NCBI RefSeq assembly: GCF_009725235.1
Contig: NZ_WJFC01000019.1
Location: 1 to 64,000, forward strand
Source of the DNA: Scytonema sp. UIC 10036
GTDB lineage: Bacteria; Cyanobacteriota; Cyanobacteriia; Cyanobacteriales; Nostocaceae
DNA length: 64,000 nt
Direction: 5' to 3'
Position 1 is the first letter of the stretch, and each line of letters begins with the position of its first letter. The notes under the pieces are model-generated. The model had not been told where the DNA came from. It did not search any database and saw only the letters and a list, made by a program, of their open reading frames with translations. A program made the translations under genes and the position numbers. Shown piece by piece: positions 8,956 to 18,335 of the stretch.

Positions 8956-10566
8956 ATGCAAGAAGGAAGCTTTCTTTGGGGTCGTCTGGAAAAACAGTAT
9001 CGGTCGGCGGAACAGTGGATCGATTGGGTATGGTTGATCGTGCTGCTTTTGGCAGCTGTATTACTCTTTACCATAAATCTTGGAGAATTACCACTGCGGG
9101 ATTGGGATGAAGGTACTGTCGCACAAGTAGCACGTGAAATTATGCGATCGCCCGCAGCTTCAATGCCTTGGCTTTATCCAACACTGGGCGGAGAACCTTA
9201 TCACAACAAACCACCGCTCATGCATTTGCTGATTGCTGGGGCTTACTCTCTCTGGGGAGTCAATGAATGGGCTTCCCGCTTACCTGGGGCTATGCTGACG
9301 GCGGTTTCAGTACCTTTGCTTTATTACATTGGTCGAGAAATATTTCGCAAACGTCGTGCTGCAGTCTACAGCGCTTTAATTTACCTCACCATGCTACCTG
9401 TGGTGCGTCACGGACGATTAGCTATGTTAGATGGGGCTGTTGTCTGTTTCTTTATGCTGATGATGCTTTGTTTGCTGCGCTCGCGTCGCAACTTACGTTA
9501 CTGTCTTGGAGTTGGCATTAGTTTTGGGTTAATTTGCCTAACAAAAAGTATACTTGGTTTATTATTGGGTGCGATCGCACTTTTATTTCTTTTTTGGGAT
9601 ACACCAAGACTGTTACGCAGTTGGTATATGTGGTTGGGAATTTTCATTGGCAGTGTACCTGTCGCATTTTGGTACGGTGCTCAATGGGTACATTACGGTG
9701 AGATATTTACCAAAGTTGGGATGGTCGATCAGTCCTTCAGCCGTCTTTGGGAATCGGTTGAGAATCATTCCGGACCACCTTGGTACTACCTTTTGGAAAT
9801 TTTCAAGTACACTTGGCCTTGGCTAATTTTCTTACCTTCAAGTTGGCGTTTAACCTGGGAAAATCGTAACCTTAGCTGGGCAAAACTGGTATTGGTATGG
9901 AGTAGTGTTTACTTAATTTCTATATCTTTAATGAGTACCAAACTGCCTTGGTACGTATTTCCCATCTACCCCAGCTTAGCCCTAGCTTTTGGGGCAAAAC
10001 TCTCAGAAACTGAAGATTCACAATTGCTTTCACCCTATCCCCGCACTTGGATAGTTTCTTTAGCTCTGTTAGCGTTAGTGGCGATCGCAGGCTGCATATA
10101 CTACAGTATAGGGAGTGTTTCTCAATCGGAGTTACAACTGCTTTTTGCTGCAGTGGCGTTGACAATGGCCTTAGCTGCTGTTTTAGCAGAACGAGGTGAC
10201 GGGCAATTCCTGAAAGTTCTGTTTTGGGGTACTTATGTGTCGCTGGTGCTATTAATGTACTCAAAGCATTGGGTTTGGGAATTAGGGGAAGCCTATCCTG
10301 TCAAACCAGTCGCTGAAATGATACAAAGAGCAGCGCCACCCGGTACAAAAAAGATTTATACATCTTTCCCATATCATCGCCCATCATTAGATTTTTATAG
10401 CGATCGCACTATTATTCCTGCATCTGTTGTTCAACTCGATAGTTACTGGCGAAACGACAAGCAACCCTACTTCTTGCTAGATGAAACTGCACGTGAAAAC
10501 CTACATTTAGATTCTGTGAAGCAAATTGACCAAACATCCGGTTGGGTACTGATTACAAAAAATTAA
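8956..10566 (+). CDS. GT39-family glycosyltransferase (ArnT/PMT type)
   Basis: 536 residues, polytopic inner-membrane protein with roughly ten to twelve membrane helices and a C-terminal soluble tail. The N-terminal signature LPLRDWDEGTVAQVAREIM has the acidic pair typical of GT39/GT83 enzymes, and GGEPYHNKPPLMH follows as in ArnT-like proteins. Such enzymes transfer a sugar from a polyprenyl-phosphate donor to lipid, glycan or protein on the outer face of the membrane. The acceptor is unknown. It is convergent with the next gene. Confidence 0.85.
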   Translation: MQEGSFLWGRLEKQYRSAEQWIDWVWLIVLLLAAVLLFTINLGELPLRDWDEGTVAQVAREIMRSPAASMPWLYPTLGGEPYHNKPPLMHLLIAGAYSLWGVNEWASRLPGAMLTAVSVPLLYYIGREIFRKRRAAVYSALIYLTMLPVVRHGRLAMLDGAVVCFFMLMMLCLLRSRRNLRYCLGVGISFGLICLTKSILGLLLGAIALLFLFWDTPRLLRSWYMWLGIFIGSVPVAFWYGAQWVHYGEIFTKVGMVDQSFSRLWESVENHSGPPWYYLLEIFKYTWPWLIFLPSSWRLTWENRNLSWAKLVLVWSSVYLISISLMSTKLPWYVFPIYPSLALAFGAKLSETEDSQLLSPYPRTWIVSLALLALVAIAGCIYYSIGSVSQSELQLLFAAVALTMALAAVLAERGDGQFLKVLFWGTYVSLVLLMYSKHWVWELGEAYPVKPVAEMIQRAAPPGTKKIYTSFPYHRPSLDFYSDRTIIPASVVQLDSYWRNDKQPYFLLDETARENLHLDSVKQIDQTSGWVLITKN

Positions 10567-10567
10567 G

Positions 10568-10650
10568 TGTTGTTGGTTGTTGGTGGTTAGTTGTTGGTTG
10601 TTAGTTATTCCACTAACCACTAACCAGCAACCACTAACCACTAACAATTA
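10568..10650. repeat. GTTAGTG/CACTAAC inverted heptamer cluster
   Basis: A GTTGGTTGTTAGT-type half is followed by its complement (CACTAACC units), so the transcript can fold into a long imperfect hairpin. It sits between two convergent genes and may act as a bidirectional terminator. Confidence 0.75.
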
Positions 10651-10656
10651 ACCAAT

Positions 10657-11028
10657 TTAAAGCTGCTTCTCTGTCTTTGGAAGTTCTGGAGTGTCGTAGG
10701 TTGTAGTTTGTTGCTGGGTTATGCCGAGAGCACCCAGCAAAATAGCACTTCCTACAACTAGCGCCACTAAAGGATGCTTGAGAATAACAAAATCCCGTAA
10801 AATCCTAGCTAAGGGTCTGCTTTGACGGCGTAGGGAAGATGAGACAGCTACCTGCTGTTTGTAGGAAAAAGGATCGCGGACGTAATGACCGCTTTGACAA
10901 ACGACTAGCCTTTCCTGACAGTACGGACAAGAAAACAATCCTATGCACGCTTTCATCGGTTTTCGTGCAGCGTTCTTCTGACAAATGGGGCAAGTCAAAT
11001 AATGATTATCAAAGATGTGTGTATTCAT
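10657..11028 (-). CDS. Small zinc-ribbon membrane protein
   Basis: 123 residues. The N-terminal half holds CPIC and CPYC pairs (about residues 14-38) that should bind zinc, plus a further Cys near 46. One membrane helix follows at about 84-103 (HPLVALVVGSAILLGALGI), with a short polar tail. This gives a single-pass protein with a cytosolic zinc ribbon. No function is known to me. Confidence 0.7.
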   Translation of the reverse strand: MNTHIFDNHYLTCPICQKNAARKPMKACIGLFSCPYCQERLVVCQSGHYVRDPFSYKQQVAVSSSLRRQSRPLARILRDFVILKHPLVALVVGSAILLGALGITQQQTTTYDTPELPKTEKQL

Positions 11029-11719
11029 CTACCTCGTCCGCCTAGTCTACTTACTCGCTTTAATAACAAAACAACAGCTATATAGAAATTCCGGTGACAC
11101 TTACGTAGAGCACCCAGTGTTTTGACATCAGCCATCAGTCACTGAATTCTTCGTGTTCCGGTTTCCCCTACAATTCTAGTGCTAGGAAAGCCACCACGCC
11201 TCTGTTTGAAGTGTGTAGTTTATAACTCGCAAGAAGTGTGAAGTGTAAAGGATAAAGGATAAAGTGAAGAAATGACCTCAAACCTTACCCTTGTGGGCGC
11301 AATCTCTGTTCAAGCACTTCAGTATTTACCGTATGGTTCAAGCCGCGCCCTTGACAGGCGGGAACTTCATCCTTTATCCTTCATAGTTTATCCTTTATTC
11401 TTTTGCTGACCTTCTATTCTTTCTCATTTAAGCATTGTCTCCGCAAAAATTTTGAGTGCTTGCAATCTTTTAACCAAAGCTTTGTAAATTTAATAAACAG
11501 GCATGATGAATGTTCGTAGAGGGTTGAACATTGGGCATTGGGCATTGGGCATGGGGCATTGGGCATTAGGCATGGGAGAAATATGAATCACCAATTCCCA
11601 ATTCCCAATTCCCAATGCCCGATCCCCAGTTTTTACTTGTCTGGTTGATAAATAATCGCTCACAATGAAGTGTAAGACATAAAAATTTAAATTTTTTATT
11701 AGATTTACTCCTCTACCCA
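11029..11719. other. Intergenic region with short repeats
   Basis: No gene is supported. At 11521-11625 there are arrays of TGGGCAT-like and CAATTCC-like units. AAGGATAAAGGATAAAG near 11250 and CTTTATCC-type copies at about 11368-11400 are inverted with respect to each other. The ClC promoter should lie near 11640-11710, which is AT-rich. Confidence 0.6.
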
Positions 11720-13621
11720 ATGAGCCTTTTGCCTTCTACTCAATTGAGGAAGGTTGTGGAACAACCTGCTTTTCACTTCCTTTCTGCCCGATTTACCGAT
11801 TTGCTTAACCGTTTTCAGCCATCTCCAGAAAGTGTAGTTCTGTTTTTAGCCGTGCTTATAGGAGGTGGTAGTGGCATGGGGGTGGTCACATTTCACTACC
11901 TCATTGAAATCATTCACCACCTCATGCTGGAAAATTTTATGGGTGCGATTGGGGCTTGGGGCGCTTGGACTTTAGCTTGTGTCCCTACCCTGGGTGGAAT
12001 GATTGTCGGTTTCATGCGCTGGCGTACCTCTGATTTTGGTCCGGGACTCTCATCTCTGATCGCCGCCTCCTCCCCTGGGGAAATCCAGCGAAAACTACGA
12101 CCTGTTACCAAAATGCTGGCTGCATCCGTATCTTTGGGGAGCGGTGCTTCACTAGGACCAGAAGGACCTAGTGTAGAAATTGGGGCTAATTTTGGTTTGC
12201 TGTTGTCTGTTGTGCAGCAAGTCTCACAAGAAAGACAGCGCTTGCTTTTGGGCGCTGGTGCTGCTGCTGGCTTAGCTGCTGGATTTAACGCTCCAATTGC
12301 GGGAGTTTTTTTTGCTTTGGAAGTCGTCTTGGGTACGACTGCCTTTGCTACTTCTGCTGTTAGCGTGGTGTTACTAGCCGCAGTTGTTGCAGCACTCATC
12401 GCTCAAATTGGCTTGGGCGCACAGCCTGCGTTTGCCTTACCTGCTTATCAAGTCCGCAGCCCTTTGGAATTACCTTTATATCTTGGCTTAGGTTTGGGAG
12501 CTAGTGTAGTTTCTCTTGCCTATACCCAATCGATTCGTCTGGCAAAAGCTTGTTTCCATGGAAAAATACCCTATTTCCAATGGATGAAACGCATACCCGA
12601 ACCAATTCATCCTGTTATTGGTGGGGTCATTGTTGGTACAGTTGCCATATACTTCCCTCAAATTTTGGGGATTGGGTATGGCACTGTAGAAGCGACGCTG
12701 CAAGATGCAGAATTTTCTTTACAACTGCTCGTTGTGCTCCTGGTGGCAAAGCTTCTGATGACAGCTATTAGTGCTGGTAGTGGTTTTGTCGGTGGTTTGT
12801 TTGCTCCTGCCATGTTTTTAGGCGCTTCCTTTGGAGCGGCTTATGCCAAGATTTTAGCGTGGTTCGCACCTGATATTGGTCAATTTATGGCAGGTCCTCC
12901 TGCTTATGCAATGGTAGGAATGGCTGCTGTTTTGGCTGCAAGTGTCAGAGCACCGCTTACGGCAATTTTAATGTTGTTTGAATTAACCAGAGACTACCGT
13001 ATTGTCTTACCTTTAATGGCGGCGGTGGGTCTAAGTGTTTGGTTGATAGAGAGAATGAAGCCAAACTCCAACTCCAACTCCAACCTACAACAAATTGGTC
13101 TTTCTGAATTGAAAGACGAACAAGCAGAAATTTTACGGCAAATTTTAGTAGAAGATGCTATGCTCTCTTCCCCCAAAAAGCTACTATCAACCATGACGGT
13201 GATTGAAGCAGCTTTGGAAATGACAGGAGACTTATGCCGCAGCGCTTTAGTTGTTAATGATGCAGGACAACTTGTTGGTATCGTCTCTCTAGAAGATATC
13301 AACCGTGCTCTTTCTGTTTGGGAAAAATACCCAAATTCATCAAGTGAACTTCGGGCTGACATAGCCAAACAAACACTCTTGGATATTTCCACTACCGAGC
13401 TTCTTTACGCATGGCTTGATGAACCTCTCGCTGAAGCTTTAGATCGAATGGCAGGGCGAGGTTTGCATCAGCTACCTGTAGTCGCCCGAGATAACCAAGA
13501 ACGAATTTTAGGTTTATTGGAACGCGAGCAAATCGTTTTGACCTGCAACGTTGCAGTCACGCGCAGGTCTCTTCGTCATTACTTACCAATGACTATAAAA
13601 ACAGGTGTCATTAGTCATTAG
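11720..13621 (+). CDS. ClC-family chloride channel/antiporter with CBS pair
   Basis: 633 residues. Residues 1-440 form the ClC membrane domain: GSGASLGPEGPSVEIG holds the selectivity/gating motif, with the gating glutamate at residue 148, and a second GSGFVGGLFAPAMFLG motif lies near 350. Residues about 470-625 form two CBS domains, which usually bind adenine nucleotides and regulate gating. It transports chloride across the inner membrane, as channel or proton antiporter; retention of the gating Glu allows either. Confidence 0.9.
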   Translation: MSLLPSTQLRKVVEQPAFHFLSARFTDLLNRFQPSPESVVLFLAVLIGGGSGMGVVTFHYLIEIIHHLMLENFMGAIGAWGAWTLACVPTLGGMIVGFMRWRTSDFGPGLSSLIAASSPGEIQRKLRPVTKMLAASVSLGSGASLGPEGPSVEIGANFGLLLSVVQQVSQERQRLLLGAGAAAGLAAGFNAPIAGVFFALEVVLGTTAFATSAVSVVLLAAVVAALIAQIGLGAQPAFALPAYQVRSPLELPLYLGLGLGASVVSLAYTQSIRLAKACFHGKIPYFQWMKRIPEPIHPVIGGVIVGTVAIYFPQILGIGYGTVEATLQDAEFSLQLLVVLLVAKLLMTAISAGSGFVGGLFAPAMFLGASFGAAYAKILAWFAPDIGQFMAGPPAYAMVGMAAVLAASVRAPLTAILMLFELTRDYRIVLPLMAAVGLSVWLIERMKPNSNSNSNLQQIGLSELKDEQAEILRQILVEDAMLSSPKKLLSTMTVIEAALEMTGDLCRSALVVNDAGQLVGIVSLEDINRALSVWEKYPNSSSELRADIAKQTLLDISTTELLYAWLDEPLAEALDRMAGRGLHQLPVVARDNQERILGLLEREQIVLTCNVAVTRRSLRHYLPMTIKTGVISH

Positions 13622-13735
13622 TCCTTTGTCCTTTGTCCTTTGTCATTAGTCCTTTGTCATTAGTCTTAAACTCATGACCAATGACCAATGACCAATGACC
13701 AATGACTAATGACCAATGACTAATGACCAATAACT
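13622..13735. repeat. Heptamer-type repeats between convergent genes
   Basis: Units of AGTCCTTTGTC and then ATGACCA/ATGACTA fill the gap between the ClC gene and the cyAbrB gene. The two halves are partly complementary and could form a terminator-like hairpin. Confidence 0.8.
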
Positions 13736-13737
13736 CT

Positions 13738-14151
13738 TTAGACTAAAGCTTCTATCGCCTCAGCACCTTCTCTCTCTTCAGAGTCTATTTGCCTCAAACG
13801 AATGTGTTTTTTGCCTAAAGTAATGACAAACTCGTCTCCAGGCTTGAGATTCATTTGTTTTGTGTAGGCTGAACCTATCAATAAGTTACCGTTCGACTGC
13901 ACGCTGATTCTATAGCTAGCACTGCGTCCGCCTCGCCCGTTTGCACTAGGAGCACTGTCTAACTGAATGCCCTCAGCATCAATTAGGGCATTTAAGAATT
14001 TCATCATGTTGACGCGCTCGATACCGTTTTTGGTTACGGTGTAGTAGCCGCATTGTTTAGCTTTTTCTTCTTTGCTGAGGTGCTCTAGCTCTTTGACTTT
14101 TCTGAGCAGATCTTCTCCGACTAGGGGTTCAATTTTTTTCTGTTTAGCCAT
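13738..14151 (-). CDS. cyAbrB-family transcriptional regulator
   Basis: 137 residues from the ATG at 14151 (a TTG one codon upstream is less likely). It has the cyanobacterial layout: a conserved N-terminal region (LLRKVKELEHLSKEEKAKQCGYY, split here as LLRKVKELE and SKEEKAKQCGYY), a middle ERVNMMKFLNALIDAEG, and a C-terminal AbrB swapped-hairpin DNA-binding domain (GNLLIGSAYTKQMNLKPGDE). These proteins are global regulators of carbon, nitrogen and hydrogenase genes. Whether it is the cyAbrB1 (CalA) or cyAbrB2 paralogue cannot be settled from sequence inspection. Confidence 0.88.
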   Translation of the reverse strand: MAKQKKIEPLVGEDLLRKVKELEHLSKEEKAKQCGYYTVTKNGIERVNMMKFLNALIDAEGIQLDSAPSANGRGGRSASYRISVQSNGNLLIGSAYTKQMNLKPGDEFVITLGKKHIRLRQIDSEEREGAEAIEALV

Positions 14152-14154
14152 CAA

Positions 14155-14604
14155 CTTAATTCACAAACGAATGGTCAAATAGGATTAATCGACTTTATTT
14201 TAGCTGAGGTTGAGGTAATGCGAGCAGAAACCTTTTATTTTCCTCTTAGCTTAGCTAAGTATATTACATCTTCACAGCAAAATTTTGCGATCGCACTTCA
14301 TTTTTCCAATAGAATATAGTCTAAAGAAGATACATAATGGTGATAGCTATAGTTTTTAAGTTTTTGAAGACTGTCACCCCATGTTTGTTTAAGTTTCCTA
14401 AACCAAGCTACAAGGGTTGCCTACTTGCAGCAATTGCGATAATTGGCACACAGAATGATAAGCAAAACTGAACTTTAGTCCTTTGTCCTTTGTCAAAAGT
14501 CCTTTGTCCTTTGTTCTAACCAGTGACCACCTGACCAGCGACCACCTGACCAATGACTAATGACTAGTGACCACTTGACCAATGACTAATGACTAATAAC
14601 TAAA
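14155..14604. other. Divergent cyAbrB / Rrf2 regulatory gap with repeats
   Basis: A 450-bp gap between two divergent regulators. The left half is AT-rich and should hold both promoters. From about 14473 to 14602 it consists of AGTCCTTTGTC, GACCACCTGACCA and ATGACTA units, ending directly at the Rrf2 start. No operator was identified with confidence. Confidence 0.55.
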
Positions 14605-15048
14605 ATGAAACTAACGACCAGAGGACACTATAGTGTAAAAGCATTGCTTGATTTGAGCTTACAGCCAGAATACGGCCCTGTATCTACTAAAGTCATCGCC
14701 GCACGCCAAAATATCCCAGCGCCTTACCTGGAGAAACTACTAATAGAAATACGTCGTGCAGGGCTGGTAAAATCTATTCGCGGTAGCATCGGAGGTTACC
14801 AACTTGCGCGATCGCCCTCACAAATTTCTTTGGGAGAAATTTTAGAAGCAGTCGGTGAAACGATTGAACCTTTACCCCATCACCAAGCTTCTCCAACACA
14901 AGCAGAAGATTGGGTAACTCACACCCTGTGGAAGAGATTGCACCAAAAACTGAAAGAAGCGATATACAGTATTACTCTGGCAGATCTTTATTATGATGCT
15001 CGGAGTTGGCAAGCTTCTCTTGGCGAAGAAGCTAGTTTTATTGTTTAA
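14605..15048 (+). CDS. Rrf2-family transcriptional regulator without cluster cysteines
   Basis: 147 residues with the Rrf2 winged-helix fold: MKLTTRGHYSVKALLDLS, IPAPYLEKLL in the recognition helix, and the wing RGSIGGYQLARSP. IscR/NsrR-type members bind an Fe-S cluster through three Cys in the second half; this protein contains no cysteine at all, so it cannot bind a cluster that way. It probably senses through another ligand or partner. It sits 81 bp upstream of cbiB on the same strand. Confidence 0.85.
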   Translation: MKLTTRGHYSVKALLDLSLQPEYGPVSTKVIAARQNIPAPYLEKLLIEIRRAGLVKSIRGSIGGYQLARSPSQISLGEILEAVGETIEPLPHHQASPTQAEDWVTHTLWKRLHQKLKEAIYSITLADLYYDARSWQASLGEEASFIV

Positions 15049-15052
15049 TAGA

Positions 15053-15122
15053 GTCGTTAGTGGTTAGTGGTTAGTGGTTAGTGGCAAATCACCACTAACT
15101 ACTAACTACCAACTACTAACCA
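15053..15122. repeat. GTTAGTG / ACTAACC inverted repeat cluster
   Basis: Units of TTAGTGG followed by their complement CACTAAC, filling the gap before cbiB. The two halves can pair into a hairpin in RNA. Confidence 0.75.
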
Positions 15123-15129
15123 ACGATAG

Positions 15130-16092
15130 ATGACCTCTACTGTTGTTCTCATTGTCGCTGCTACTATAGATTACTTAATAGGCGATCCTTGGGGTTTACC
15201 CCATCCAGTCCAAGTTATGGGGTGGAGCATTTCTCGCCTCACAAAATTTGCTTTAACCTATTGTCATGATTTTGTGACACAACGCATAGCAGGAATTGCG
15301 ATCGGTATCATCTTAATAATTGGTAGTGGCATTATTGGGTACTTCCTTATTCTAATTACCAAATTGTTGCATCCACTTTTGGGAATAACATTGGAGTGTG
15401 TACTGTTAGCCAGCTGTTTTGCAGGTCGAAGTTTGAGAGATGCAGCTCAAACAGTTTTACAAGCTTTAACAACAGGAAACTTGTCAGAAGCACGCGTTCT
15501 TTTAAGTAACTATGTTGGACGAGATACCGATAAATTGACAGAATCAGAAATATTGCGAGCTATTCTAGAAACGGTAACAGAAAATGCTACTGATGGAGTC
15601 ATGGCTCCTCTTTTCTATGCAATTGTCGGTGTATTTGTGCCAATTGTAGGCCCTACTCCCCTCGCTTTAGCATATAAAGCAAGTAGCACTCTTGATTCAA
15701 TGATAGGTTATCGAGAAGCTCCATATACATATTTGGGATGGTTTAGTGCTCGTGTAGAAGATTGCTTAACTTGGATTCCGTGTCGTTTGACAGTATTCAC
15801 TCTTGCACTTCTTTCTGGGAAACCCTTGTACGTTTGGCAAATTTGCCGTCGAGATGCGATCGCCGATCCGAGTCCCAACTCCGGTTGGAGTGAATGCGTC
15901 TACGCTGCTATTTTGGGCGTACAGGTGGGGGGTACGAACTGGTATCGAGGCGTTGCAAAGCACAAACCTTTGCTTGGAGACGCAAAGAATCCCATTACCG
16001 CAAGTTCTATTGCTCGCGCCCTACAACTCACCCGCTTTTGTTTTTTGCTTTGGTTGAGTATAGCTAGTATTATAAATTACATCTTAGCTTGA
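15130..16092 (+). CDS. cbiB: Adenosylcobinamide-phosphate synthase CbiB/CobD
   Basis: 320 residues, the normal length for this inner-membrane enzyme, which attaches the aminopropanol arm to adenosylcobyric acid in B12 synthesis. The diagnostic start (AATIDYLIGDPWGLPHPVQ), the central TENATDGVMAPLFYA and the YKASSTLDSMIGYR motif are all present. Four to five membrane helices can be seen. It follows an Rrf2 regulator; no other cobalamin genes are in the window. Confidence 0.92.
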   Translation: MTSTVVLIVAATIDYLIGDPWGLPHPVQVMGWSISRLTKFALTYCHDFVTQRIAGIAIGIILIIGSGIIGYFLILITKLLHPLLGITLECVLLASCFAGRSLRDAAQTVLQALTTGNLSEARVLLSNYVGRDTDKLTESEILRAILETVTENATDGVMAPLFYAIVGVFVPIVGPTPLALAYKASSTLDSMIGYREAPYTYLGWFSARVEDCLTWIPCRLTVFTLALLSGKPLYVWQICRRDAIADPSPNSGWSECVYAAILGVQVGGTNWYRGVAKHKPLLGDAKNPITASSIARALQLTRFCFLLWLSIASIINYILA

Positions 16093-16121
16093 TAAAGTAT
16101 AATCAACTCTGCACAAGTTTG

Positions 16122-16733
16122 TCAAACCGATTCTTCCATCTCGATTAGCTTTTTTATTTCAGTTTTGTACTTGCGTAAGCTATAAAGCCTTGAACTGAAG
16201 CAATGAATAATTGCGAGGAGGTCTTCTACTAATTCTTGTTGTGGAGATAATGTTAATTGATTGACAACGGTAATGCTACAACCATACCAAGAGCAGAATT
16301 CTTCTATAAACTCGAATCCAAAACGGCATAATCTATCTTTGTGTGCGATAATTATATGGGAAATTTCTCCCATCCGTACTTCCTTCATTAAATTCAAAAA
16401 ATTTTTGCGCTTAAAATTCAGTCCACTACCTAAATCTTTAATCCAATCATCTACGGCTATTCCTGCATTTACAGCATATGTCTCCAAGGCTTGCCTTTGG
16501 TGCTCTAAATCGGCTTTTTGTACTTGAGTGGAGACACGGTAATAAACCACCGTTTTTCCTTTTTTTGATGGCGATTCTAGGTTGAGGGCAATTGCTATAT
16601 CTTCATCTATGTAATATCGTTGATTTCCTTTTCCTCTTTTTGCTGGTAATCTCCCTTCTCTATCCCACCGTCGTAATGTCGATGTTGACTTTCCAATAAG
16701 AACTGCAAATTCGTGTGGTCTGTATACAGCCAT
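16122..16733 (-). CDS. tnpA: IS607-family serine transposase TnpA, without TnpB
   Basis: 203 residues. Residues 1-50 are a MerR-like helix-turn-helix (RPHEFAVLIGKSTSTLRRWD), followed by a small serine-recombinase catalytic domain (YYRVSTQVQ with Ser68, HKDRLCRFG with the Arg pair) and the C-terminal SSRLYSLRKYK typical of IS607. The catalytic residues are intact. IS607 normally carries tnpB immediately downstream, but the stop is only 29 bp from the cbiB stop, so no tnpB is present here. The element may be a solo TnpA insertion or a deletion derivative. Confidence 0.88.
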   Translation of the reverse strand: MAVYRPHEFAVLIGKSTSTLRRWDREGRLPAKRGKGNQRYYIDEDIAIALNLESPSKKGKTVVYYRVSTQVQKADLEHQRQALETYAVNAGIAVDDWIKDLGSGLNFKRKNFLNLMKEVRMGEISHIIIAHKDRLCRFGFEFIEEFCSWYGCSITVVNQLTLSPQQELVEDLLAIIHCFSSRLYSLRKYKTEIKKLIEMEESV

Positions 16734-16754
16734 TTAATTTATCCACTCAACAAT

Positions 16755-16919
16755 ATGGACAAGTTTAGCCTATATTGGAGAACTTTAGACAATAAAAGTA
16801 CTATTGAGGAGCGAGCGATAAGCCGGGTACGGCTTGCGCCAAGGGCGATCGCACAAGTCACGGGGCTATCAGTTGAGCAGGTGCAGCAGTTACAAACACA
16901 ACTTCAGCTCAAAAGTTGA
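16755..16919 (+). pseudogene. Short remnant resembling an Rpn-type nuclease C-terminus
   Basis: An ATG at 16755 opens 54 codons ending RAIAQVTGLSVEQVQQLQ, a motif seen at the C-termini of cyanobacterial Rpn/PD-(D/E)XK transposase-like proteins. The rest of such a gene is missing. It is probably a relic; a real small protein cannot be ruled out. Confidence 0.35.
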
Positions 16920-17087
16920 TGCCATATTGTAACGAGAGTAGTACACACCTCAAGTAAAAACAGGTAATTATTAATATAGGGAATAACTAAAAGTTAGGAG
17001 TGAGCCGTGAAGAGTGAGGAGTTGTACACCCCTTTATTCACAAAGTCTTATTCCTGACCCCTTGCTCTATATTCAGGGTATCAATCT

Positions 17088-17636
17088 ATGGTTTTATCAA
17101 CTCAAGCCAAAGTTGTTGAAATTCTCTCACCACAGGAACTCCGTCGTACTGCCAATCGCCTTGCCTCTCAAATTATAGAAAAAACGCCAATCATATCCCG
17201 ACTGGCTTTAATAGGTATTTACACCAGAGGTGTGCCATTAGCTCATATGTTGGCACGTCAAATTGAGGCGCTTGAAGGTGTAGCACCAGAAGTAGGAGCA
17301 TTGGATATTACATTTTATCGTGACGATCTCGATCGCATAGGGTTGCGGACGCCTATAAAAACCTATATCCCATTTGACCTGACAGGTAAAACAGTTGTTC
17401 TCGTAGATGACGTTATTTATAAAGGGCGGACAATTCGTGCAGCTTTGAATGCAGTGAATGAATATGGTAGACCCGAGTCAATTCGTTTAGCAGTACTAGT
17501 GGATAGAGGTCACCGTGAAGTACCAATTCATCCAGATTTTGTTGGCAAGCAATTGCCCACGGCAAAAGATGAAATTGTTAAAGTTTTCTTACAAGAACTT
17601 GATGGACGAGATGGTGTTGAGCTGATTGGAGATTAA
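17088..17636 (+). CDS. pyrR: PyrR bifunctional regulator / uracil phosphoribosyltransferase
   Basis: 182 residues, standard length. The PRPP-binding loop [20 protein letters not shown] and the N-terminal [15 protein letters not shown] are diagnostic of PyrR. In Bacillus it binds pyr mRNA to cause attenuation and has weak UPRTase activity; in cyanobacteria it stands alone and its regulatory role is less clear. No pyr biosynthetic gene is adjacent and no attenuator was recognised upstream. Confidence 0.9.
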   Translation: MVLSTQAKVVEILSPQELRRTANRLASQIIEKTPIISRLALIGIYTRGVPLAHMLARQIEALEGVAPEVGALDITFYRDDLDRIGLRTPIKTYIPFDLTGKTVVLVDDVIYKGRTIRAALNAVNEYGRPESIRLAVLVDRGHREVPIHPDFVGKQLPTAKDEIVKVFLQELDGRDGVELIGD

Positions 17637-17781
17637 GAAAGACAAGGGAGACAAGGGAGACAAGGTAGACAAGGGAGACAAGGGAGACAAGGGAGACAGG
17701 GTAGACAGGGTAGACAGGGTAGACAGGTAGACAGGGTAGACAGGGTAGACAGGGTAGACAAGGGAGACAAGGTAGAAGATT
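17637..17781. repeat. GACAAGGGA / GTAGACAGG tandem repeat
   Basis: A 145-bp purine-rich array with period nine to ten (GACAAGGGA, then GGTAGACAG) starts immediately after the pyrR stop. One strand is almost free of pyrimidine runs, so it could form unusual DNA or RNA structure. Confidence 0.9.
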
Positions 17782-17811
17782 CTACCTTGTTCCCCTTATC
17801 CCTCAAGCTCT

Positions 17812-18201
17812 TCAGCGCATCACTGGGCTAGCATGATGGTGAACTAAGTACCACTTACCACCCAGAAGTTCAAATACGTTTGTTGCTATGGATTGAGCTT
17901 TAAGTTTTCTTCCATTTGCAATTTGGAGAACATTTTCTATCAAGACAACATAAGCAATGTTCTCGCGAACCTCTGTAGTAATGATGTCAGTATCAATCTC
18001 AACATAAGCCGTATTTTTAAAGATGTTTACCCAGGAACTCTGAATATCTTTCCAACCCTTTAACACATTCCAGCCTGGGTGGATGCAAAGACTAGCTGTT
18101 CCTTGCGACCACACTGCGCCCATTGCTTCGATATCTTTTTTTTCAAAAGCTCGGTAGAAAGCGTCGTTAACCGCTAAAATTTCAGAACGTTGATTGGTCA
18201 T
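17812..18201 (-). CDS. NTF2-like (SnoaL-type) protein
   Basis: 129 residues with the cone-shaped NTF2 fold signature: DAFYRAFEKKDIEAMGAVW at the N-terminus, the CIHPGWNVLKGWKDIQSSW segment and a C-terminal WYLVHHHASP. Members act as small-molecule-binding or isomerase-like proteins; this subgroup is uncharacterised. It is probably monocistronic. Confidence 0.8.
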   Translation of the reverse strand: MTNQRSEILAVNDAFYRAFEKKDIEAMGAVWSQGTASLCIHPGWNVLKGWKDIQSSWVNIFKNTAYVEIDTDIITTEVRENIAYVVLIENVLQIANGRKLKAQSIATNVFELLGGKWYLVHHHASPVMR

Positions 18202-18277
18202 AATTATACAATTTTGCCGAAAATTCTATTTGCTAAGTCCTTAATGTAATGGGCTGTCTTCCACACGTACTAACTTA

Positions 18278-18335
18278 ACAATTAACCATTAGCCATTAGC
18301 CATTAGCCATTAGCCATTAGCCATTAGCCACTAGC
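18278..18335. repeat. ATTAGCC heptamer repeat at kinase 3' end
   Basis: Seven copies of CATTAGC run up to and into the last codons of the minus-strand hybrid kinase. This is the same unit as at 7075-7182. Confidence 0.9.

Noticed and set aside
11914..12399. Minus-strand open frame inside the ClC gene
   Set aside because: Low-complexity Ala/Pro/Lys translation antisense to a well-supported gene, with no ribosome binding site.
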